64,000 nucleotides of DNA from Lasiosphaeria ovina (lineage: Eukaryota; Ascomycota; Sordariomycetes; Sordariales; Lasiosphaeriaceae). The position numbers were made by a program, and so were the translations under genes. The stretch covers positions 5,456,001 through 5,520,000 of the forward strand of contig JAULSN010000003.1 of assembly GCA_033439765.1 (NCBI GenBank). The letters run 5' to 3'. The notes beneath the pieces were generated by a model, which was given only the letters and a program-made list of their open reading frames with translations, was not told the DNA's origin and made no database searches. Shown piece by piece: positions 34,206 to 45,979 of the stretch (its first letter is position 1; each line of letters begins with the position of its first letter).

Positions 34206-35296
34206 ATGGATGTCACAGCCCGAATGACGTATCTAGAGTGGCAAGACCTATACTCTACCGAAAAGCCTTTTCAGATTTTCGTCTCGGTTGATGCTGCCGC
34301 TGGTGAGAACATTCGCGATACCAACATCGTATTTGGCCAGGGGACCGAGGAAATCATTCACGACTGCCGTGGGAAAGAAGGTGACTTCACCCTCGATGAA
34401 CACGGCTTCTCGTTCGTCACACATCATTCGCAGATGGTATCTTGGGATGATGCGGACACGGTCAAAGAGGTATACCTGAAAGAGGTGGAGGAGCTCCTGA
34501 GGCAACAGGTTGACGATGTTGGCCAAGTATTCTTTTTCGACTGGCGAGTATGTGACAACGCGTTCCGCGTGGACGGTGAAATCAATCTCTGACCTGGCTC
34601 TAGATTCGGCGAAGCAGCGTTGATGAGACACCTGGGAGACTGATCAATTTTAACGATAAGTTGGATGTGCTTGCTCCAGCTATTCATGTGCACGTTGGTA
34701 ATTATGAGAGACTGCTGCCGTTTACGCATTAGAAAACCTCCAAGCTGACGGATACTTGCCCATAGACCAAACACCAACTGCTGTATTGAAACGAGTTCAA
34801 GTGCAGTGCCCCGTGGGCATGTTGTCTAATAGAGTAAGGGTAATCAAGTGCGTATCGCCATGGTTTTGACGCTACCAATAGCTGACCCGTTCTTTTCAGC
34901 GCATGGAGGCCGCTCCGTGGGCCTGTGAAGCAATGGCCTCTAGCAATCTGCGATGCTCGCACAGTTCAGCAGTCCGATCTCGTCGCGGCTGATCACGTTC
35001 GCAAGCATTATACTGGAGAGACTTATTATGTGAAGCAGAGTCCAGGTTTTGTCTGGCACTATTTAAGCAACCAGCTTCCATACGAGGTTTTGCTTTTCAA
35101 GAATTTCGATTCCCTTGAGGGAAAGTCTCAATGTGAGTATTCTTGACTCCTCTGGGAAATACATTTAGGCATCTTTATTGAGATTTGTGAAATTCTAGGT
35201 TGCCCTCACAGCTCTTTCCAGCTTCCTGTTTCAGAAGAGGATGCACCGTTCCGCGAGAGTATAGAAGTACGGGCATTGGTTTTTTCTCGCAATTAG
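34206..35296 (+). CDS. CmcJ/AsaB-like (GA4-desaturase family) oxidoreductase
   Basis: Exons as read: 34206-34568, 34604 to about 34694, about 34733-34847, 34900-35132 and 35199-35296. Family landmarks: ARMTYLEWQDLYSTEKPFQ, IHDCRGKEGDFTLDEHGF, LDVLAPAIHVHV, RVRVI joined to NAWRPLRGPV, WPLAICDARTV, ETYYVKQSPGFVWHYLSNQ, EVLLFKNFDS, and the typical end CPHSSF ... FRESIEVRALVFSRN. The group includes fungal non-haem-iron-type hydroxylases and desaturases of secondary metabolism (CmcJ, AsaB, NvfI-like); the substrate here is unknown. The first two introns would be only 35-39 nt, short even for fungi, so early decay is possible. The last two introns are normal (GTGCGT...TTTTCAG; GTGAGT...ATTCTAG). 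Confidence 0.72.
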
Positions 35297-35326
35297 CAAA
35301 GAGGGCTAGCTGGAAAACCCAGGTGT

Positions 35327-35513
35327 TGTCGGAAGAAGCCGCATTTGAGCCACAACTGGGCGCAGGTGGCGTATATGCTAGACCACCTACGGCCTAGGCA
35401 ATGTAAGCCGCATGCCGCTCAAAGCTACGGTATCAAGGCTATGCCCACCTTTCTTTCTTCTTCCTAATACAAGCACTCTTTTGCCCTCACTTTGTATGCC
35501 GTTGAATGTGACA
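35327..35513 (+). repeat. Solo LTR, copy 1, with 5-bp target duplication
   Basis: 187 bp beginning TGTCGGAAGAAGCCGC and ending GAATGTGACA. It is flanked on both sides by GGTGT (35322-35326 and 35514-35518). A second copy lies at 39401-39587. TG...CA ends plus a 5-bp duplication mark a solo LTR left by recombination. It sits 30 bp after the stop codon of the CmcJ-like gene. Confidence 0.93.
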
Positions 35514-35639
35514 GGTGTCGTGGGGCGGGCAACACCAGCCCACTGCGTCTTGGCACAGCTGCCAGAGAATTAGTGCAAATGGCATCAAATCCTGACTGCC
35601 AACCTTCCACTCATTTTTTTTAACTTTCATTGTTCCAGC

Positions 35640-36026
35640 ATCCCCAGCTTCCAAGACGCGCTGTGTGACCTGTGCGCAAACATATTCTCGCACCCCGACA
35701 AGGTCAGCAAACTGCTGAGCGAAGGCGGGCTGACCTTTAAGTGGCACTATACAACCCTGGTCTTTGCCGCAACCTTCGATTGTCAACCTTGTCAACTCTG
35801 CGAATTGTTGGTCTCCATCATCCACGGCGTGCCTCCTCCAGTTACATATCCGGTTCTCGCCCACAAAGTTGACACCAATACCTTGACCCTGGTCGAGTTT
35901 CAGGTGGAGAGGCATGAAAACTTGCTGCACGAAGATTCGCTGCACACCCTTCAAGTAACATGTAGGGCTGCGCAGAGACGTGAGAGGTTTGGAATTTTCG
36001 GAATCGCTGCGCTTCGAGGCAAGTAG
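35640..36026 (+). pseudogene. N-terminal stub of a HET-type gene
   Basis: The frame reads SFQDALCDLCANIFSHPDKV, LTFKWHYTTL, DCQPCQLCELLVSIIHG, then LEDSLHTLQ-like sequence to a stop at 36026. The Cys pairs and layout match the start of HET proteins such as the one at 4766-7257, but no HET domain follows. It is a truncated relic next to A/T-rich sequence. Confidence 0.55.
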
Positions 36027-38279
36027 CTCTCTATTTACAAAACTCCTACATTGTGGCACGGATGGTTGGCTGATAGCTCAGGAAAATAGACAACCCGGCC
36101 GCTCAGGGCCAGATCTTCTCGCGAAAAATGAACTAGTTTTCGCCGTTTTTCGCGAAAAGGGGTGACTTTGCAACCCTGTTGCTAGCGCTTACGCCAAGAT
36201 GTACTGCATGGAGCCTGGTTAGTCCAACTAGCCGTAAATAGAGTAGATTGCCAAGCCGAAGGCCAAGCCCAAGGAGACTCACCGCCTTCGTTGTTTAACG
36301 CTGGATAGTGTGTTCGTTGTCGTGGCTATTCTCTCCAGTCTTCGTAGAGTGCTAAATCTTGCTTTTCACCTGCTAAAACGACGAAAATGGCATCCCTGAT
36401 AGACAGTTCAACCATTCCGCAATCTAGCCAGTCATACCGCGACCGATTTTTTAAAGACTCGCTAGGCCTATTGCGCTCCGACTTCGAAAGCGATTCTAAT
36501 AATTCTAACAATTCAGATAATAATAATAATAAGCCTCTACTATCCACGTAAATAATACTATTGCTAGGAATACCTGTGTTAAGTAGAGGGTTTATGCCTA
36601 GGGAGTAAACGCTTACCTGTACAATTCCTAGTACTTAATTATTGTAGGCGGGGGATACTAGGCCGGTGACTTTATTGCTTTCATAGAAGCGCGCTATTAC
36701 GAAAAGCGCCGCCCAGGATCTTGGAATAAGGAAGAGGAATCAGAGTATACCCCCTCTACTATTACAAGCTAGATTATAATAAAGACTACTAGTAACTTGG
36801 GGTATTTAGAAAGTTACCTATTACGAATCCCTGAAGAAATGCACGATAGTGGGGCACACCTTATTTGGTGTTGACCAATCAGGAGTGTCTCAGAATCCCG
36901 AGCTGTTCTGCTCGGGACCCCGGGACAGGGAGCGAGTGACCGAAGCCCGGCTTCGGGCCCTCGGGACTAAGGGATACTATTAATTAGTTCCCCTAGATAG
37001 ATATATACGATGACCGTAGCCACGGTCTTAGATAGAGCTTGCTTAGTTCTTTAAGTAAGCAATATACATTCACTATACTCATATACTTTGAGTGGCAAAC
37101 CTAGTTTGATTATATTATACATGCGATAGGAGCTTGCCCTTTGTTCATTCTTAATTACTACCTACCTGTGAAGGCAGGCATATATAAGAGTGTTAAACTG
37201 CGTTCCTGTATAGGCCTGAACTCAGCACCTACACAGGGTGCACAGTATTGTGACAGGTGCAGCGGAAGCGGTAGCGTGGTTGGGAGCCAAGTGCAGGGTA
37301 GGTCGATCAAGTGCAGGGTAGACTGTAGGGAACTGTGCCCTACGGTCCGATACAACAGTGCTTCTGCAAGGCACTGAGGGAAGCAGGCTGACTGACTACA
37401 GGTCTGTAGAACTCTGCTACAGGCCTGCCACTCAGACTGTGAGGGCTCTGCTCAGCATTCTACCTCGTAGGCTGTAGGGGACTCTGCCCTGCAGTCAGGG
37501 TCTTCGGGACCAACTGTGGGTGCTGAAGAAGACGGAGAGGAGTTGTATTATAGAAGAAGTATAGTACAAAGAGTGGTGAGTGCAGTGCTTGCTTGCTTAG
37601 AAGGAAATCTATCTAAGGGAAAGGACAGGTCTATATAGACCTAAGGTGGGCTCTCTAGAAGGTTCTAGAGACCCACAGGCATCGTAGACAGCTCTATATT
37701 CTACAGTCTTCTAGTGGGCTTGTCTTACGTGTGCCAAGTCGTATAGGGGTTTCGAGAAGGTGCTGTGGGGCAAAGTAAACAATCTAGGTATAGCGCCCTC
37801 AGCACCCACACAACGGCCACAACACTCACAACTCCAACATAGCCACTATAGTGCCCTGTACTTCAGGACCCTACAACCCTGGTAACTAGCCATACTTTAA
37901 CAATTATAAGTAGTACCTACCTTTTCTGCCATTACTAATTTCGGCGTCTAGGTAGTGTGACCTAGTTTCGCCCCCTAGATTAAGTTTTTATTCTCGTAGG
38001 GCAAAATAGACCTTTTCGTATATCGTTTTTACCTATAAAAAATTGGCCCAGCTTTAGAGACTTGAATTTTTTTCTATACTAAATTTCGGTCCTCTCTTTA
38101 TATCTTATAGCTAATATCATCTTAATATAGGGCGTGAGCTGATTGGCAACGGCGCTCTGTCGCCGATATGAATATTAGTAGCGTCACTAATCGAGAGTGT
38201 TATCCATCGACATCGGCATAGTACGCCTAACGTTGCTAGTGGTTAGCATGGCTAGTCGCCTAGAGAAATTGACATTATA
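36027..38279. other. A/T-rich repeat-derived stretch
   Basis: No intact gene. Contains a TAA/ATA microsatellite (36505-36535), G/C-rich hairpin-forming sequence (36895-36965) and 37200-37700 with repeated GTGCAGGGTAG-like motifs. Moderately rich in TpA, suggesting old, mutated transposon sequence. Confidence 0.45.
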
Positions 38280-38357
38280 GATGAGTGGGGCCGGACACTG
38301 CTGTTATGGACCGCCGAGAAGGGGCATGAAGATGTCGTTAAGCTGCTAGAGTTATAA
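38280..38357 (+). pseudogene. Single ankyrin-repeat relic
   Basis: The frame reads DEWGRTLLLWTAEKGHEDVV then KLLEL and a stop: one recognisable ankyrin repeat with nothing similar around it. Confidence 0.6.
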
Positions 38358-39400
38358 TTTTACTCTAAAGGCTCTTAATAGGAGGGACGAGATATTCTTT
38401 AATCCTAGCATTCGGGTCAGATCTATAGCTTCAAAGAACCTAGTCCGCTCATATACTATATGCCTAACGTACTCTAGAATGAAGCCGTCGATAACTGAAT
38501 TATGGGTCACACCACATTGGCTGTGGCTGGAACTGCAGTCGCGTGTGGATGCTGCAAACTGCCACTGCCATCAAGCAACTAGCCGCCTGCACTGCAACTA
38601 TAGTCACGCGCCAGTAGTTTGTTGTTTTAAGTTAAGCCTAACCCCTTTTTCTCTTCAAGCTTTGTGTAGAGATACTAGACGCTGATCTCTCAGTCCCTTG
38701 CGTTCGCGCTACTTTTTAGCCTCTCGAGGCCATTCTTTGCGTAAGTGTCCAGCAATCTGAAATCAGAGCTGAAACAACCGCCGCCATAGGTGAATGCAAT
38801 ATCCGTCGATATGAGAGTGTGTTATGCGGTAATAGTCTCAGGTCTAGTGTGCTACAGCTAAAAGCGAAACTGGCGTCCGCACTTGCACTCTTTAAAGTGT
38901 TTGGGCACGGACCATATATACTTTGGGGACATTTAAATACATTGCGATGCTAATAACGGCTGATATTTGCCTGCTTTTCGCGATGACATTGCATGAAGCA
39001 AGTACCATAAAGTAGCACAAAGCAAACAGGTCAAGTTAGCGCTTACGTGATCTATCCCACAGTGTAATGACAGAGAAGATACAAGAGGCCGCTGCTAGGT
39101 ACGTAGCTATTTTATAGGGATCCCTCCTTCCCTCGATTCAGTCCTCCCTTGTCTCTTTGCTCGTTTTAAAGTCGTCTTTTCGTCTTTTTGGTCTCCCACA
39201 AAACATTTCCACATTGTCGCGATTACATTCTGTGAGAACCATGCGTCTGAGACACACCAGCGAAACACTGCCAATCACGATGCTTCGAGTATGCGCAGTT
39301 GGCGCCAGCCGCCAGGGCGCCAACCCCATCAAAATGCCCAACTGCGGGGTTGGTGAGCTGGGCAGCAGCGAAAACCTCAGCCCTTCGAGATACCAACAAC
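38358..39400. other. Spacer with a short hairpin
   Basis: No gene supported. GTTGGCGCC (39298-39306) and GGCGCCAAC (39316-39324) form a perfect 9-bp hairpin with a 9-nt loop shortly before the second LTR. Confidence 0.4.
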
Positions 39401-39587
39401 TGTCGGAAGAAGCCGCATTTGAGCCACAACTGGGCGCAGGTGGCGTATATGCTAGGCCACCTACGGCTTAGGCAATATAAGCCGCATGCCGCTCAAAGCT
39501 ACGGTATTAAGGCTATGCCCACCTTTCTTTCTTCTTCCTAATACAAGCACTCTTTTGCCCTGAGGATGCATACCGTTGTATGTGACA
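39401..39587 (+). repeat. Solo LTR, copy 2
   Basis: 187 bp matching 35327-35513 in the same orientation, with a few substitutions (mostly C/T and A/G) and a changed stretch near the 3' end. Starts TGTCGG, ends GTGACA. The flanking 5-mers (ACAAC and GAACC) do not match, so the target duplication is lost or was never formed. Confidence 0.85.
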
Positions 39588-40115
39588 GAACCCCCCCCTC
39601 GGCATGTCACGCGCCCAAGACAAGTCTCTGTCTACTACCAATCTTGATCTTTTAATTGCCGATCCCCGAGATACTTTAGATGATTAATAATACAGGCAAG
39701 AAGCGAAAAAAGGGGAGAAACAAAAGAAAAGAGCCGCCAGAGCATCCCTGGGTCTAATGAGATGCTCCGATGATGGGAAAATGGAACCCGAGGTGAGACA
39801 CTCACTCACTCCCAACCAACCAACGAACCAACAGCCGGGTATTTGGATGCCATGACAAAGGAGAAGCGCGACAAGAGTGCAAAGAAAAGAAAGAAAGCCG
39901 TGGGCGGCGTCTCACCAGCCCTGATTCCCAGTTCGGCAACAGTCTCCCTTTATCTTCCAGCCAACCAGGTACTAGTACCTACGAACACAAGGAAAATAAG
40001 TAATGGTCGATCACCACGGTCGGTGATGTTTGAGCGCGTCGGGGACAAGACAAGACGAAACCGTCTTGTTCCCCACGCGCGGCACAGAGAGAGGATCATT
40101 ACCCATGCCCCCCCC
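39588..40115. other. 3' flank of the flotillin gene half
   Basis: No gene supported. Presumably contains the terminator and UTR of the flotillin gene, which ends at 40116. Confidence 0.4.
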
Positions 40116-41045
40116 TTACACGACCTTGCCGTTGGACTTCAGGTCGGCACCGTCGCCGCGCTCGAGCTGCGACATCTGGCCAGCGAGGCGGCCAAACTGC
40201 CACTCGGGGAGGGTGATGCCCGTCTGCTCGTTGATGGTGGTCATGAGCGGCGGCAGCATCTGGTAGATGTTGCGCATGGCGGCGGTGCTGCTGGGGCCGC
40301 CGTCCGACCCGGAGCCGGAGCCGGCCTCGGGCCCCGTGTTCCACACGCTGATCTTGGGCTGCAGGCCCTGGACGGCCTGGGCGTTGGCCTTGGCCAGCTG
40401 CACGTACGTGCCCTTCTCGATCATCATGAACTGCAGCAGGCCGGCGGGGCCGCCGAAGGCGTGGCTCAGCTTGCCGTAAGCGTCGGCCATGGCCGACAGG
40501 CCCTCGGCCTCCTTGAGCTTGCGCTGCAGGTCGGCCTCGGCCATGCGCAGGGCGGCGTAGCTGCCGGCCTCGGCGTCCTGCTTGGTCTTGTACATGGCGG
40601 CGTCGGTATCGACCTTGATCTTGTAGGCGCCGGCGTCGGTGGTCTGCTTGTTCTTCTCGAAGTTGGCCTTGGCCTCGGCCTCGATCTCGTAGGCGTGCGC
40701 GTCGGCCGCCTGCTGCTGCGACTCGCGCGCGATGGTGGCCTTGACCACGTCCTTGGCGCGCAGCCGCTCCATCTCGGCCGCCGCGCGCTTGATCTCGACG
40801 TCGCGCTTGAGGTCCTCGTCCTGCGCCTCCGTGTTGCGGCCCGCCGTGATGCGCGCGATCTCGACGTCGCGGTTGAGCTCCGTCTTGCGCGTCGCCAGCA
40901 CCGCCTCGGCCTGCGCCCGCTCAATGTCGCGCTCCGTCTTCTGGACGGCCGTCTCGGCGTTGATCTTGGCCAGCTCGCGGTCTTGCTCGCCCTTGCGCTT
41001 CGCCTCGCCGACATTGCCGCGCAGCTGCGCCTCGGCAATGGCAGC
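40116..41045 (-). pseudogene. Flotillin, C-terminal half (separated from its N-terminus)
   Basis: The minus-strand frame reads AAIAEAQLRGNVGEAKRKGE, RELAKINAETAVQKTERDIE, RAQAEAVLATRKTELNRDVE, AKANFEKNKQTTDAGAYKIK, AYGKLSHAFGGPAGLLQFMM, AKANAQAVQGLQPKISVWNT and a stop at 40116. This is the Ala/Glu-rich coiled-coil region and C-terminus of fungal flotillin, which marks ordered membrane domains. It starts exactly where the N-terminal piece at 51310-52122 breaks off, on the same strand. An ATG in the inserted sequence (41048-41046) could start a 310-residue coiled-coil fragment. The half is free of stops and very G/C-rich. Confidence 0.9.
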
Positions 41046-41994
41046 CATGAGATAAAAGATCGGAGCCGGTCATGAAAGAAAACATCCAGGAGGGCGCAGT
41101 GCGGCAAAGTGGCCCACCCAGCCCCCAAGTGTCACGGTCGGCGCGCAGCTGCAGACCCGCCAGCTGCCCTGAGACCTGCCAGCTGCCCTGAAGCCCTTTC
41201 GCCCACTATGAAGCTGCCCCGCACTAACCCCGATTGGGACTAGAGCCCTGGTGGGGATGCAAGCCCTGGCGGTCCGTGCACGCCTGGCACGCTCAGGACC
41301 GCTCTTTGTAGAAGTTCTTCCTTTCTTTCTTTACCTTAGAATCCTTAGATAATGGTATAAGTTTTACTAGCGACTCTCTTCCTAGGTGCTCTTGACCGCC
41401 GTTACACTAAGTACCTCGCGTTCAAGTTCTCTTTCTTAATCTTTCCTATCTTTCCTATTATACCAGCAAACGATATATAATAGTAAACCATACCGGTTAT
41501 TAAAAGCTTAGATCCTCTAAGCGATACGCTTAATAGCCTCGCTATACATTACGACGAGCTTCAAGCGCTCGTATAACGGCGAATTGAGGAAAAAAAGAAG
41601 TACTTCCATATAATACGGGAAGAAAGGTGGAAAAACGTATTAGCCCGGGTCGCGCCCGAGGTAGGTTCTCCTGCCCGATCTTACTATTACGTGAGCTTTA
41701 TGGATTAACCGTAAACTAACGAAGCTTATTACTAGTAAAACGCTCAAGTGAAAAATCGGTTACGATAACCTCGTCGTAGAGTACGAAGAGTAGTAATTGT
41801 CGAGTTATAGACGTCTATAGATTCCGACTCTAAAGAGACGACGATCTCGGTATTAGGATACGCCAAAGATAACGAATTCATCGATAATAATAATAATAAA
41901 GTCGAAGCTACTAGCTAAGAGTAGTCTATAGATTATTAGTCAGAAGATGGTTAGAGCGGCGATAGTATAGAGGATACCGGGGACGAGGTAGATA

Positions 41995-42056
41995 GCGGAG
42001 AGGAAAGTAATACGGAAGATAATAAGGAAAGTAATACGGAGGATAATAAGGAAATA
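41995..42056 (+). repeat. 24-bp tandem repeat in the RIP block
   Basis: Two units of GGAAAGTAATACGGARGATA-like sequence follow one another; in one frame they encode ESNTEDNK twice. Confidence 0.65.
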
Positions 42057-42889
42057 CTCGATATTAGGGTATAAGAGTACCGATTAGATAACGCTAAGCG
42101 ATACTCTACCTCTTTCCCCTACCGATCGATTAATCTCCCTACTTCTCAAACCTTAAGTAACCTTAATACTAAACGGGTCCTAATTTCCTTTAGGTATCTC
42201 TTTACCTAAATCCGTTAGTCTCTAACTTACGAAAGCTCCTATAAATGGCGCCGAAGAAAGGTAGTAAGCGTAGTATGTACGGCCTTTAATTACTATTTTT
42301 AGTTTATTAGGCAACTCTAACCAGCCGATCTTCTAGCGCCCGTAGATACTCCGGTAGAAGTAAAGAGCGCTAAGACCCCTAAGAAACTAGGTAAGTATAG
42401 TACGTACGACTATCCTTTCTAATTATATATTAACGCTAACTAGGCTTAGAGTAGCTTCTACGGATACTCTACGGGCTATAATACTAGAATTATTAGCCGA
42501 TATCGCTTCTAGTTAGCGTCGTTTATATATATACGAATAGTAAGAGTCGATTACTAAGGAGCTTGCTCGAGAGTAAGAAGTTATTTTAGGAATTAAGGAG
42601 ATAAGCTACTTGGAGGGCATTTATAAGCTAATTATTAAAGAAATATAAGACGGGCGATATAGAGATAAGCTTATTAAAATAGTAGAAAAAGAATATATTA
42701 AGGTAACGCGCTATTAAAAGATAGCCGACTCCTAATCCGAACCTTCATCCTCGCTTCCCTCTTACTCTAACGGTACTAAAAGAAGCGGCTCCCGATCGTC
42801 CCGCCTAAGGCTCACTATAAGCCCTTTTTCGAAGATAGACTTACTTACGACTATATCCACTAGATACTTATCTACCGCGTAATCGCCAA

Positions 42890-44890
42890 TTATACGATAT
42901 ATATAGACGGTTCGTCTCTACGGTAAACGGTAGACGCGCCCTATAAGCTGTACTTTAATACCAGGGCTAAATTAGGGCTCGTAGATAATTAGCTAGGATA
43001 TTATAGTAATATTAAGCCCCATCCCCCCTACTATAGCGCTGAGGAAGAGGATAATCGGCCCCGAACCTACCTCGTTAAAGAGCCGAATATTCTCGATTCT
43101 ATCGTTCGTATCTATATAGTTACTAAACGTTGCCGTACTTACGGCGAGTATTGGAGTAGTTTCGGCTTCCCGTAATATTACCTCTTACGTAAGGTCGAGG
43201 AACCTAATAAACTTCGACGCTACTATAATCTTCTCGTTTAGCGCTTCTTCGTAGAGGGTCCGTAGGAGTTTAATAATCCGGCGAACGTAAGGGGAAAGTA
43301 GGGTATCTAGAGATAGGCCTTTCACCTACTCTAACTACGCGCTTCTATTAATTGGAGATAGGGGTCGGTAGAAGATCTCCTCCTCTACGTTATCTCTATC
43401 GTCCTTATAGTCCTTATTATCCTTATTATCCTTATCGGTATCCTCCTCGTTATTAGCGTTTATAGAGTTAGCGATGTTCTCGCCTTAGTCGTTTAACTCG
43501 TCGTCGCCGTCTTGCGGAGTATTTATAAAGTAGACGGAACTATTATCTTCGTCGCTATATAGCTCCTCGTTTATTATAAACGCTTTAGCTACCTCAAATT
43601 CCTTAGCTCCCTACCTATCCCCCGATACTCTATTAGGGGCGCCGAGAGTAAAGGCGATTAAGTTATCGAACTTAGCTAGATATAAATCAAGTATATAGGT
43701 ATATAGTAGGAGGCTAATATGCTCTAGAAAGCGCGGTAAGTACGCTTTTATAGCTATACTATTCTTTAATCTACGCTTCTGGCTAGCGGGCCGGTATTCA
43801 AACCCTTTACGGACTAGAATTGGGTATGCTACCCGGCTTTGGGTACGGTAGAGACGGGCCAAACCTGTAGCTATATCGGACGCCCCCTTTCGCGAAATCA
43901 GCTATCTTCCGATACGGATATCGCGGGATATATCGCGGCGAAGTTATTCCTCTCCTAAAAAGTCCACTATGATATCGACGTTTTGGATATCCGGTAGATT
44001 ATTAGCGAGAACGGCCTTGGGACGTATAACGAGTATTAGCGCTAGAAGTCGCTTTATAAGACTTAAGTACCTATTCCTAGGCGTGAAAATACCGCTAGGG
44101 TCTTTAGTAGAGGATGGGTTTGCCTATCTTGAGAATACTCCGCTAAAATACTCCTTGCTTATGAACGGGTAACCCGGTAGTAGAGCTATTTGGCTATAAA
44201 TATCGCCCTAGGAGTTATAAACCGGAGTTCCGGAGAGGAGAAAGACGTATTCGTAGGTTAGGGATCGTACCGCGCGGTTAATTAGCGAGTTAGGGTTTTT
44301 CGCGCTATACGACTCGTCGAAGATTAGGACGCTAATCGGCGTACCCCGGGTCTCGTATAACGGCGAATATAAGGGCATTACGAGACGGCTATCCTTATTC
44401 CTAGCCGTAGGAACGTACATCCCGGCGGCGAGAATAGATATCGTATTAGATACTAGAGTATATGCTTTATATATAGAATAATCGGTAAACCGCTAGCGTA
44501 GAAAGCTATAGCTATAGATAATAACGTTATACTCTAATAGTAAGTTAACTAGATAACTTACGTCTAAGACGATCGCCGTTAGTCGAGAATACTAGATAAA
44601 GAGCGTATTAAATAACAATTATCTTATACGTAGGTTAACGGGACTACTTACTACCTAAAAATAACGCCTAATTTCGTCGAACTATTATACTACGTACTAC
44701 TTTGGATAGTAGATAAGGATAAAGCTAGGAAGGCGCTTCTCGTACTTGATCCGTAGAGCCGCGGTTAATACGGTTAATAACTTACCTAAACCTATAGGAT
44801 CCGCTAAGAAGCCGCCTCGAAATGGGGTATTTATAAGGCGGATAAGCTTCTCTCGACCAATCTCCTACCAGGACTTTAGGGATGTTTTAA
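42890..44890 (-). pseudogene. RIP-destroyed SNF2-family helicase
   Basis: Helicase motifs occur in order on the minus strand: GGFLADPIGLGK (motif I, about 44780-44820), VLIFDESYSAKNPNSLINRA and FLLSGTPVYNS (motifs II and III, 44330-44210), IVGGMGLN (motif V, about 43030-43010), and VQLIGRVYRLP (motif VI, about 42945-42915). Many stops and drifted residues (DES for DEAH) fit heavy RIP. The spacing of about 1.2 kb between motifs III and V is like RAD5/RAD16-type members. Its origin (cargo gene or host copy) is unknown. Confidence 0.7.
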
Positions 44891-45520
44891 GGCCTGGTAC
44901 GGAGCGGGCTTCCTCTACGATTTCGGGGTTATCGACTAATTCGATATACTAGTTAAACTCTTAGCCGTTTAGGTAACTAATAAGATCCGTAGCCTTTCTA
45001 TATACGAGTAATTACGAATAGCTATAAAATAGTACCGGATCCGTCGTTTTATACTCCTCTTCGCCCGGCTTAAGACGTTTCGTATCCGGCTTACTTAATA
45101 GACTATTAGCGCCTAGGAGGTACTAGCTAGGCTTAAGGTATTCGTAGATAATCCGTAAGGTCTTAAGAAAAGCCGATAGGGGCCGGGTATTCTATTTGTC
45201 GAGTTAACGCTAGTAGTAGCGGGTATTAATCTTCCCTATAGCGGCGCGCTCCGCGATTCCTAAAATCGCCTTTAGCGATACTATCGCGGCGGCGACTATA
45301 TAGTATACGATACTACAAAAGTTTTAGGGCTATAAAGGAAAAGAATTCTACGAAGAAGAAATTAGAAGGTGGTAAAAATAACGTAGGTGAATTAGCTATA
45401 TTACTAGATTAACTAATTAGATTAATAGGTTATAGGTTATAAGGATATTATAGCCGACTTGGTTTATTAGAGACCGATTGAAATAGAAGAATTTCAATAG
45501 GTTATAGCCGACTTGGTTTA

Positions 45521-45609
45521 GGGTATAATTCCTTACCCTTCTTAGTACGGCCTTAGTACGTACTAAGGCCGTACTAAGGCGGTACTAAGAAGGGTAAGGA
45601 ATTATACCC
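45521..45609. repeat. 89-bp fold-back repeat with perfect 28-bp arms
   Basis: Arm 45521-45548 starts GGGTATAATTCC and is perfectly complementary to arm 45582-45609, which ends GGAATTATACCC. The centre holds a further perfect 22-bp palindrome (45549-45570, GGCCTTAGTAC/GTACTAAGGCC). It interrupts the second of two 54-bp direct repeats (GCCGACTTGGTTTA at 45453 and 45507). Resembles a small MITE-like or cruciform-forming insert. Confidence 0.85.
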
Positions 45610-45979
45610 TTAGTAGAACCGATTAAAATAGAAGAATTTCAAAATAGGTTTCCTAATTAATAGAGTTACTAAAATCTTTTAAGTAAATAAAACGTTTCCC
45701 CTAGGAAGATTATAACTCTTTTCTCCCTAACTATAATAAAGCGTATCGAACGATTACCTATCTTTTCTTCCGCGCGCGAAGCGATAAGATAAATCGCTAC
45801 TTTGATATCCATTTATACCTTATATCCAGGTTTCTAGCGGATTATCTATAATAGCCACTAGGCGTAACGACGTTACGTTTAACTAACGGCTTTTTAGCTA
45901 CTAGCTCGTAAAAGGCCGAAGGGAGAGATTAGTAATCCGTATTCGTACGATAGAAGAGAGAAACAAAACTAGCAAAGCG

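Noticed and set aside
36881..37110. Possible copia LTR (TGTTGACC ...)
   Set aside because: No second copy, no target duplication and no primer-binding site could be shown.
35327..39587. The two 187-bp LTRs as ends of one 4.3-kb retrotransposon
   Set aside because: Copy 1 has its own matching GGTGT on both sides, so it is an independent solo LTR, and no gag/pol motifs lie between the two.
39843..41075. Long plus-strand open frame (410 codons)
   Set aside because: It is the antisense shadow of the flotillin coiled-coil half; its Leu/Arg/His/Gly-rich translation follows from the G/C-rich opposite strand.
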